From contig MU001687.1 in the NCBI GenBank assembly GCA_010093515.1, positions 30,380-70,419 on the forward strand: a stretch of 40,040 nt of DNA, in the 5' to 3' direction. Made by a program: the position numbers and the translations under genes. The DNA is from Lineolata rhizophorae (taxonomy: Eukaryota > Ascomycota > Dothideomycetes > Lineolatales > Lineolataceae). The stretch's first letter is position 1, and each line of letters begins with the position of its first letter. The notes below the pieces were generated by a model, which saw only the letters and a list, made by a program, of their open reading frames with translations, was not told the origin of the DNA and searched no databases. This document shows positions 32,247 to 40,040 of this stretch, piece after piece.

Positions 32247-34756
32247 ATGTCTTTATCTGAGTTCGATATGTCGTCCCTACCAGCAACAATCCTCAAAGGG
32301 TTCACTCCTCCACAGACTGAGAGTCGTCCAGGCAGTCCTTCTCTGCCAGCGACTCAGCAATTCCTTAGCTCAGCGTACGCCGAGAGACTCGTCGACTTGG
32401 TCAACGATATCGTCACGGCAGCGTAACAATGGAAGCCTGCCGTAACAAAGAATGTCCCCGCTGTTCCGCCTAGCACTCCCATAGGTTCTCTGCCAATGAT
32501 CGTTAGAGCGCTGGTACCAAACCTAGAGTACCGCACTGTCCAAGAAATGTAAGCTTCTAGATGACTTAAAGCGCGCATTGGACTGAGCTGTGCTAGTTGG
32601 GACAAGAAAGCATACAAGTACAAGGTCGTTGAGTCGTCAACAGCCGAAGAGGATGATAGTGATGTGTTGGATTAGTACATTTTTATTGTCCGGGAACGCA
32701 TTGGTTAGTATCATGTCCTCTTCAGCTTATTTCTCGTCGTTGACAATAGATACAGACAAGAAAACCCAAGATCCTTCGTACTTTATCGATGTTAAATCAA
32801 ATAAGTTGAGGGATATCCTCAGAATTGTTCTTCGTCGTGTTCGAGGAATTTCCCTAAAGGGGAACAAGCCTCCAGTACGCTTGACTAAACGTCCAGTTCC
32901 GTACATTATATAGCTTACTGTCTCTTGGGTTGAGCAGAACCTGCTGTACAGCTACGTTGCTGAGCTGGAAGCGCATTACGGCACGATGGATTCCTCACCA
33001 GGGAATGATATACCAAAAAAGCACCTCAGCGTCTTGCTCGATTTCATCAAACGTACCTACGCTTCTACAACTGAGCGACTGGTGCCGCTACTTGATGGTG
33101 GCGAGATCACCTACGATCTACTCTGGGCGTTGTTCAAACCGAACACTGAAGTATATGCGAATTGTCCTGAGATTGACCGACCTAGATGCGTCAAATGCAA
33201 CTTCGGGGAAGAGAGGGAGCGCACTAATCGCACCAAGTATTTCCATCTCGAGTGCCGGTACCTTGAGTGGGATGGTAAGCTGTTAGGTGAGTCAACAGTT
33301 GTTTTCGAGATTGAGAGATTTAGGGGTGTGAAGAGTATCTCCCTTCTCAATGCATTCCCTCTCAAGTACCTGCCAAGTGAGAGAGAAGCGAGAACGGAAC
33401 TCATCAAGAACGGCCGGAACTTCCTCTCCTATAGAAGCACTCACCATGTTCAGTACCACAGGCTTGCATTTTACAGAGACAAATATGGGACGCCAGTCAG
33501 TGTGTCAGTAGACGGTCGCGTAATTGTTGATGCTGCCTATTTCAGAAAAGTCAATCCGAATTTCCGCCTCTCAGCGGTCGAGTCGTCGCGCCGTACCACG
33601 AATGATGGCCTTCTGCCACCGCCGCCGCCGCCTCCTAGCGAAACTGGCCAAGTTAAGAATGCAGACGTGGACGTCAGTGGAATGAAAGATGAGGAGCTGC
33701 TTATTTGCAGCCCTGTTGTGTATGGCTTTAGCTTAAAAGACAAACTTTGGGTCAAGTCGTCAAAGGGCACACGTCGCACACGCTAACAAGGGCAGTTGGT
33801 TTCGCGGTTGCGAATATTCGGCCTATTTCATGGAATCCTGGATCATTCGCTCACCTAGCAATCCCTCGAGATAAGAAAGATATGCTTAGAGCTGTCGCTG
33901 AAGCGTACTCAGGTGGGGACTCAGGGCCAGCCTTTGACGACTTTATTCAGGGGAAAGGCCGCGGTCTTATCACCCTCCTACAGTTGGTTTCCCTATTGTC
34001 TAGTAATTTCGGTTCTAACTTTTGAATCAGCGGGCCGCCTGGCGTCGGCAAAACTCTCACAGCTGAGGCTTTATCGGAGCTCCTTTGTTTACCTCTATAC
34101 TCGGTAAATCTTCCATCTCTGACGCATAGTATATTACTAATAATACTTGCAAGATTTCCGCTGGCGAAATCGTGAGCTCTGGAGATCTGGAAGAGCAGCT
34201 TTCTCGCGTCTTTGAACTGGCGAGTCATTGGAAAGCACTACTACTCCTCGACGAGGCCGATGTTTTTGCTGAGCAACGTGCTGTGCAAGACATCCACCGT
34301 AACAAAGTCGTTTGCACGTTTTTACGAACGCTGGAGTATTATGAGGGGATCATGTTCCTAACGACAAACCGAGTCAAGACTTTCGACGACGCCATTACAA
34401 GCAGAATTCATATGATGCTGAAATACGAACCCCTCTCCCTAGTTAATCGCGTAACCGTATGGGAAGGATTCCTTCGCAAAGCAAACGCCGAGTACAAGAA
34501 AAAGGACCTCGAATGGCTTGCCAACAAGCTGTTCAATGGCCGAGAGGTAAGGCCGCGCTTGTATACATTTAATCTTTGACGAGCAACTAAGGTTTTTCAG
34601 ATCAAGAACATCGTGAGGATGGCGAGTGCTCTCGCCGGACATAAAGATGGAAGACTCTCGCTGCCTCAACTAAAGGTCGCAATCGCTATGAGGGAAGAAT
34701 TTGAGCGGGATTTCAAGGGAGCTGGTGCGATCGAAAGTCAGCATGGATATGTTTAA
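32247..34756 (+). pseudogene. AAA-family ATPase with N-terminal DUF7025 region, broken
   Basis: Fungal AAA ATPase of the DUF7025 type; cellular role unknown. Exons inferred: 32247-32548, 32597-32703, 32750-32895, 32938-33750, 33796-33982, 34031-34103, 34154-34546, 34601-34756, with introns of 42-54 nt. N-terminal part: WDKKAYKYKVVE, YIFIVRERI, KLRDILRIVLRRVRGISL; middle: FEIERFRGVKSI, HHVQYHRLAFYRD, VDGRVIVDAAYF; AAA module: Walker A GPPGVGKTLTAEA, Walker B LLLLDEADVF, sensor FLTTNRVKTFDDAITSRIH. Damage: TAA at 32424, TAG at 32673, and a one-base frame loss just after the intron at 33751-33795. A TAG at 32911 probably lies in a 42-nt intron and need not count. Both stops fit C-to-T change (CAA/CAG). 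It lies in the cargo position after the captain relic. Confidence 0.85.
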
Positions 34757-34862
34757 GTAGTCATGTCTTAGGGTGGCTTCGTAACATACAGGAATAGTAC
34801 GCTACGTATCGACTCCGCCTGAGTACACTCAGGCCCGTAGCCAAAATGTCTTTCCTCTCAAC

Positions 34863-35093
34863 GTGCTGAGTTCACGTGCTTTCCCTGAGCCAAGGATGGC
34901 AGATCGGTTCAAGATCATTTGCACCGACGGTGTAGAGCGCATCATCACCGCCGGCAGTAACTACTACATCGGCTTCGTCGACGAGTCAACAATCTTAAAG
35001 TACCCACATTTCAAAGGAACTTCGACCCTTCCCTACTACCGAGATTGCTCTATATACCATCGCTGCCAAGAATCTATCAAACTTAAGGACTAA
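34863..35093 (+). pseudogene. N-terminal fragment of a fungal protein kinase
   Basis: 76 codons. The sequence RIITAGSNYYIGFVDESTIL followed by KYPHFKGT resembles the glycine-loop/ATP-lysine part (ILKYP) of a fungal kinase family with short N-lobes. The conserved sequence stops after KGT and no catalytic loop or DFG follows, so it is a truncated copy. The kinase at 38248 has a similar lobe organisation but a different sequence here. Confidence 0.6.
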
Positions 35094-35212
35094 ATAGTTA
35101 GGAGCGAACTTCTTTTTAGCTATTTGCGTAATAAAGACCCCTTTCTAAAGCCTCCTGTTGTGAATAACGCTGCGTTAGTCCAATCAACACGTTTCTATAT
35201 CTCAATATCTTA

Positions 35213-35575
35213 GTGTTCATGCTGTCTTACCTATTCAAGGCGTACTTGCATATAGGCTGGTATAAGGAATGGTTTTTCTTAGGCTGTACGGCGGTGATAT
35301 TGCTCCTTCTCGAACGCAGCGGTAAGGGAACGTCAACATACCTAAATCCCTCGAAGTTGGGCAACCTCCTCGTAAGAGAGGCGTTGGTAGTAAGCGTCAA
35401 GGGATTCTGTTACGCGCGGCACGACGAGACCTGTCGGCGAGATATTGTGGCAGAGTTCAGGCAAGTGGCCAGGGACTGGTCTAGGAGTGCCAGGAACTTG
35501 GTAGCGCAGGGGGGACAGGGAGGGGACGTCACGGTGCCGGAACCGGGAAGCACTGAACAAGCACAGGGTGGATAG
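35213..35575 (+). other. Open frame of 120 codons, unrecognised
   Basis: Starts with a hydrophobic segment (FFLGCTAVILLLL), then a charged region with YARHDETCRRDIVAEFRQ and a Gly/Gln-rich end. I recognise no domain. It immediately precedes the LTR-like segment, so it may be the end of a retroelement or element-borne gene. Coding status uncertain. Confidence 0.3.
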
Positions 35576-35644
35576 GTTGGAGTTGGACAATCCGTGCCGC
35601 AAGTGCCAGCTGCGAATGAGGGTTCTCGCAGACAACAGCCGGTT

Positions 35645-35860
35645 ACGTGATGGAGCGTAAGTACACGTGATGGAGCGCGACGCTCCGTGAGGGAAACGTA
35701 CACTCCGGGTGTTGGCATCAGCAGGCAGCAGGGTCTAGCTGATTGGACAGCGAGAAGAGGGAAATTGTGTATTTAAACGGCCGCAACCCACACACACAGA
35801 TAGTTTCCGCTCCTCGTAGTTACTCTTGAATACAATCCCTAGCGATTGCATGATCTACTG
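35645..35860 (+). mobile_element. LTR-like promoter segment, possibly a solo LTR remnant
   Basis: A direct repeat acgtgatggagcg (35645-35657 and 35665-35677) overlaps a hairpin ggagcg/cgctcc (35672-35677 and 35681-35686). tatttaaa near 35,769 resembles a TATA box, and gaatacaat near 35,828 a poly(A) signal, the order seen in LTR U3-R regions. No TG...CA ends with a target duplication and no second LTR were found, so this is weak. Confidence 0.3.
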
Positions 35861-36692
35861 AGAACTTCTCGGTGCTGCCTCAAGGAACCGCCAGGCGGAT
35901 TGTCTGTGTTTTGCTCACTGAAGCCTTCCAACCTCAATCCTCAGTGGAGCGTGGTAACAGTTGCTCGTCGGATAAGGCGGCGTCGCTTTCGCGTCGTAAG
36001 TAGTGGCTTCCGGCCAGGTAGTTGCTTTGGCGTATAGATCCTAGTTTGAATACAGAGCTAGACCGTTGAACGCGCTAGGCGAAGCTCTCGTGCAATCTGA
36101 GACTGATTCTATCTCGCGATATAGTATAGCGTCAGAATCTGGATACGCTCTCGTTCGGATAGGTGCTGGCCCTGTCGCCGGTCTAGATCAGTATATGACT
36201 TGCGGTGCTGGTTCTTATGCTTGCCAGGCATCGTAATTAATGGCGGCGGTGAATGAGATAGGTAATAGCACAGATAATAGGATGCGTGATGAAGAGAATT
36301 GACGCGTTCTCATGGCAGCGCCATTTTTACAAGGGAGGGGGTGCCAGCCCGTACAGGAGACCCCCTTGTATCAGCGGGGCGGCCCGGTCCGCATGAAACC
36401 ACTGTAATCGCGCTCAGGGGCCTGATTCTTGGCTTCCTGAGTAACCTCCTCGTCAATACATGCCACGTTTGCTATCGAAACTCTAGGAGCCGTGATAGGC
36501 ACTGCGGTCATCGCAGCTAGAATCATTTTTCACTCAATTAGCATCATTTTGATGAGAGTTACAAGGTCGGAAATGATTCTTAAACTTACAGTGCAAGGTG
36601 GATATCAAGCGCGGGTTTCGTAGGATGACGCTGTAGTAACATTTTGTGTTTACGAGATCCATTCGGTCAATCATTTGATTCGTCTGTATAGT
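35861..36692. other. Region without a supported gene
   Basis: Only short frames without domains are present. Sequence around 36,300-36,600 is unassigned, and no RNA gene was recognised. Confidence 0.5.
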
Positions 36693-37761
36693 CTATTCTC
36701 CCATGACCTTTGGGTCCTTTTGTGCCTTGCGAAGAATCTTCTTCATCTGTGAATACATCATTCTGTCTTCGCTCCGCTCCCGCGGTTTGTCCATTGGGAA
36801 GACAACTTTCCGCAGCATATTAACCCAAGGAACCAACGGCTGGTAATAGGGCGTGAAATTTTCGGTTATCCGATTGAGGAAATGCCTTTCTATACTCACT
36901 AGGCCGGACTTCAACTCTGCTAACTCTTCCGTGTCCACATAGTTTCATTTCTCAAACCGTGGGACGACTCTACCGTTGTTTGGGCCGTCATAATGAATGC
37001 AGATCCAGAAGAGCACCTAGAAAAACGACTCAAGATCGTGCATGAACGAATGCCTCTCGCCTAGAAGTACCCTAATAGCCGTGAAGGCTCTGGTCCCTGT
37101 CTTTCCTCGTGCCCCGGAAGGTTCTTCGCGGTCTTCTTTGATGGCGAGATCGAGGGCAATCAAGAATGAGCACCAAGAAAGATTTTGTTCGTCCTCGTTT
37201 ATGATGAGGTTATTCGGTGAGATACTGCGTTGCAGCATGCCGGTCCGTGTGTGCAACGACTCGTACCCTTCATGCAGCCTTCCAGCGCAGCCAACAGGGC
37301 TGTACGAGAGCTTGCTTTGTAGATAGCGGGAGCATATCTCCTAGCATTCTCGTCCCTTGAGAACCAACAATCCTACTTTTAATGGCCTACTGGAGTTGAT
37401 TATATTTGTCGAGCTACCAGTCTTGGTTACCATTGGCATGCCTCTGCGCTGCCGGCTGTATTCGGAGACGTTCTAGAGGTGAGGGATGCAGGTAATTGAG
37501 GGAGCGGGGAATCTGTTATTCGGATCGGATCGTGTTCGTCGAGTCGAGGATAGTCCGAAAGTAAAGGGCTGTCTGCGTCTTCATGACGAAAGAGAGCGTG
37601 CCGAGAAGAACGACTCTTACGAGCTCCGCAAGGACAGGCTGGTTCTTCGCGTGATCGATACTAAGTAGTGCTTCTCGAAGGTAGTTGCTGAGATATGTAG
37701 CGTGCTCGCGGGTTTCGTTCGGCCATGCTAACTCCTTAGGCCACTGGAGAGTCGCTATCAC
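36693..37761 (-). pseudogene. FunK1 fungal-specific protein kinase, degraded
   Basis: FunK1 (fungal-type protein kinase) family; role unknown in general. Read from the right: LGTLSFVMKTQTALYFRTIL with LDSTNTIRSE (37516-37761), then RGMPMVTKTGSS with RPLKVGLLVLKGREC in other frames, then RTGMLQRSISPNNLIINEDE as catalytic loop (S replaces the usual D of HRDIS), IALDLAIKEDREEPSGARGK with TGTRAF, and HSFMHDLESFF. Stops at 37017-37019 (TAG) and 36945-36947 (TGA) sit where the family has Trp (FFWVLFWIC and KWNY), both G-to-A changes as RIP makes. The C-terminus PYYQPLVPWVNMLRKVVFP is still recognisable. The whole kinase is present but broken in several places. Confidence 0.82.
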
Positions 37762-37927
37762 GCTTTTATCGCACCGGGCAGTGCAATTGGAGCAATGACA
37801 ATCCTGTGCGCCCTTGGAGATCGCTTATAGGTGCTGTAAATCACTTCAATTCCAAGAATTCGAGTTCTCGCTGTTGAGGTGTTTTCGTTGCAGTAAGCTA
37901 CCCCGACATAACTCCGAGTAACTTTCT

Positions 37928-37937
37928 GTCACGTGAC
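37928..37937. promoter_or_regulatory. Palindromic GTCACGTGAC site
   Basis: A perfect 10-bp palindrome containing the CACGTG core, between the divergent FunK1 relic (5' end near 37,761) and the kinase at 38248. It could have served either promoter. Confidence 0.4.
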
Positions 37938-38247
37938 TTTGTATTGTGGGAAATGATTGTTCCTCTAGTTACAACCTCTGCACCAAGGCTTTCAGCAATG
38001 CGACTGTCACACTCTTCCTCACTTCGCTTACATTTTCCATAGTTCTTGCAACTGTGCTCGCCCGTAACATAACCTCTGCGGCCACGACTGCGCGAGAGCA
38101 ACCACACCCATCCGGCCAATGGAAGGAGGCCAATGAGCTGGTGCAACTTGATCAACCCCACATTGAAAGCATGACCTCAAAGGCAGCAGTTTCGCTAAGT
38201 AGAGCTTCCTCAGAGAGCGTCCACCACTGCCCACTAGTAAGCTAACC

Positions 38248-39119
38248 ATGCGTACATTTGTAGCCTGCGATCACACCAGCCCGGACGGCCCGGACAGCGA
38301 AGCAGGTATCAACCCTCAGGACCTCGTCTTCAATGGCAAGCCTGTCTCTGTCAAGGAGCTTAAAAAAAATGCCAATATTATACAGGGGAAGGGCGAGTTC
38401 CTCGGGGGGGAGTGACGGGACTTGTAGAACGTCTTAAGTCGGGAGATGTTATCAAGTCTCCTTGGACGGGCCGTCCAACAGCATCAGATTGCAGGCAAGA
38501 GATGGCGATCGAGGCGCAGATATACGAGAGACTTGGAGCACATCCCCGACTGGTACAACTCAAATACTGGGATCCCGTCGACTACACATTAACGCTAGAA
38601 TACATGCCTCACGGCAATCTCATGGAATACGTTAAGAAGTATGGACAAAAGATATCGCCAGCCCAGAAGCAACAATGTGTTATGAAGGCTAGTGAGGGTA
38701 TTGAGCATCTACACTCCCATGGCGTTATTCAGGGTGATATCGGGCCGCACAATTTTCTGCTGGATATCGATCTTAGTCTTAAGATCTGTGACTTCGGCGG
38801 GTCTTCCTTGGATGGCTCGCGGGCTACGGTTGTTCCGGGAGTGAGATACAGGCTGCCGAGCGTAGCTGAGAGACATATCCAGTCGGCGACGATCAAAGAG
38901 GACCTTTTCGCTTTAGGCTCGACAATCTACTTTATCGCCACCGGGCATGAGCCGTATAACGAGCTAACTGACGAAGACCAGGTGGAGAAACTCTATAAGG
39001 ATAGAGTGTTTCCGGAACTGAGCGGTGTGCCCTTCGCAGAGGTTATTGCACTATGCTGGAGACAGGAAGCCGAATCGGCTAAGATGATCATCGAACTCGT
39101 CAAGCGCTCATCGGCCTAA
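38248..39119 (+). pseudogene. Fungal protein kinase with a single-base frameshift
   Basis: Small protein kinase of a fungus-specific group. The N-lobe starts at ATG 38248 and runs to GKGEFLGG, where a run of seven G (38404-38410) breaks the frame. With eight G the reading would pass straight into VTGLVERLKSGDVIKSPW, giving the glycine loop and the ATP-binding lysine. The rest is intact: LEYMPHGNLMEYVKKYG hinge, catalytic loop VIQGDIGPHNFLL (QGD instead of HRD), CDFGGSS (DFG kept), LFALGSTIYFIATGHEPY, and CWRQEAESAKMI at the end. No intron can explain a one-base shift. It is either a young pseudogene or a homopolymer sequencing error. Confidence 0.78.
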
Positions 39120-39355
39120 GTTATCCTAGATACGCAGTAAAAAATCACATGCTTTTCTTCGGTAATGCCACCACGCTTACGGCATAACCATACGTAGGTA
39201 AATTACCAATGATAGAACTGAAGCAGACGGCCCTACTACGTACAACAGCTAAAATCCAAGCCTCCCAAGCGCCTATTCGTTTCGTTCCTCAGCGATCCGG
39301 TCGATCCGGATCCTGGCCCTTAGTCTACCCATACCTTTGTTTCTAAGTAGCTCGA

Positions 39356-39791
39356 GTCTGTTGGATTAGACCGAGAGAAGCGCTGCTGGTCGGATGGCCA
39401 TCTTTATCGTTTAGACGAGGGCCCTATTTGGAGGAATCTCACGAGATCGGCGCCGGATATGGGTTATATACCGGATGCCAATGGGTTTGTGGTGCCGCCG
39501 ACGCCGGCTTCTACCAGGTTACGTTCACACCGAGCGGATGCAGACACCGGATCCGTAGCGGCCTCGGATCTCACCGGTGCTAACCTTAGTTCAAGTCAAT
39601 TAGCTTCAAGGAGTGTCGTCGAGGACGCGTTTCACAGGTTGCTCAGCTTGGCCGCGAACAACATCTACATGCGAAATCCCGACGACAAATTTCTGGAACA
39701 CATTACTAAGCTCATTGACTATGTAGGCCCATCGCCAGATCAGCTCAGGCTAACGCGGATGTGCATGAACTTTAGAACGGTGCTGAAGTAG
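39356..39791 (+). CDS. Exon-like open frame of unknown function
   Basis: About 145 codons open from just after a TAG at 39350-39352 to the stop at 39789-39791; the first ATG is at 39459. Composition looks protein-like: CWSDGHLYRLDEGPIW, then PDANGFVVPPTP, a Ser/Thr-rich linker, and a probable helical C-terminus with FHRLLSLAANNIYMRNPDDK and KLIDYVGPSPDQLRLTRM. The absence of an ATG before the conserved-looking part and an AG just upstream suggest it is the last exon of a spliced gene. I recognise no family. Confidence 0.35.
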
Positions 39792-40008
39792 CAGGATACT
39801 TCGCGGGCAGCCAATAGCCAAGCAGACTGTCCCAAATTCGGAATCAAAGCTTAAACTCAGCACTCCGGTACCTAACATACTCTAGGGATACGACCACTAT
39901 GAGGGTATTTCCTTATTTATCTCTATAGGAAAAAAATGTTGTGGCTAACAAATACGATCTAATGTACACATTTTCCGCTCTCAAATTCAAAAGCGATAAC
40001 GTATTCCA
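39792..40008. other. Right-end intergenic sequence
   Basis: About 220 bp, AT-rich towards the end. No gene, RNA or repeat was recognised apart from the terminal tandem repeat listed separately. Confidence 0.5.
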
Positions 40009-40040
40009 CCACCGAGTCGCTCACCCCACCGAGTCGCTCA
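40009..40040. repeat. Beginning of a 17-bp tandem repeat at the window edge
   Basis: ccaccgagtcgctca occurs at 40009-40023 and again at 40026-40040, spaced by two bases. The array may continue beyond the window. Confidence 0.7.

Noticed and set aside
32911-32913. In-frame TAG taken as a third inactivating stop of the AAA gene
   Set aside because: It lies in a 42-nt gt...ag segment (32896-32937) whose removal keeps frame and improves the match to the family, so it is probably intronic.

Overview
The window is nuclear DNA of a filamentous ascomycete (Pezizomycotina, probably Sordariomycetes). The evidence is short GT-AG introns of 42-120 nt with CTAAC/CTGAC branch sites, fungus-specific families (SesB-NACHT-WD40 NLR, FunK1 kinase, DUF3435 recombinase) and stop-codon patterns that look like repeat-induced point mutation (RIP). 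I re-joined exons by hand. All joins in the nine spliced genes of the left part keep frame. The family names come from recognised motifs, not from database searches.

The window has two halves. Positions 1 to about 25,130 are very GC-rich, gene-dense and intact. In order they hold a partial NLR (minus strand, running off the left edge), the 18S rRNA dimethyltransferase DIM1 (+), a bacterial-type AMT/MEP ammonium transporter (-), a small glycine-rich protein (+), the U3 snoRNP protein IMP3 (-), a yippee-like zinc protein with a large insertion (+), a flotillin (-), a conserved fungal protein of unknown function (+), the cleavage/polyadenylation factor MPE1 (-), RAS2 (-) and a short-chain acyl-CoA synthetase ending in a peroxisomal AKL signal (-). 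Several neighbours are divergent pairs sharing promoters. GTCACGTG octamers recur in these promoters, and TATCGATA lies upstream of both ribosome-biogenesis genes.

From about 25,130 to the right end the DNA becomes AT-rich and nearly everything is broken. A 2.4-kb block without long reading frames contains a possible transposase relic and a G-rich repeat zone. Then comes a dense cluster of short inverted repeats (28,151-28,508), and about 0.7 kb after it a degraded DUF3435 tyrosine recombinase, the captain family of Starship giant mobile elements. Downstream, in what would be the cargo direction, lie a broken AAA ATPase of the DUF7025 type, a protein-kinase fragment, an LTR-like promoter segment, a FunK1 kinase pseudogene, a second kinase broken by one missing G, and an unrecognised exon-like reading frame. 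I read this half as a decayed Starship-like insertion, or its 5' part, next to conserved housekeeping genes. The element borders were not identified.

The left-half genes form no single pathway. DIM1 and IMP3 both act in 40S subunit maturation. RAS2, flotillin and the ammonium transporter are membrane or signalling proteins. The NLR is a likely self/non-self recognition gene.
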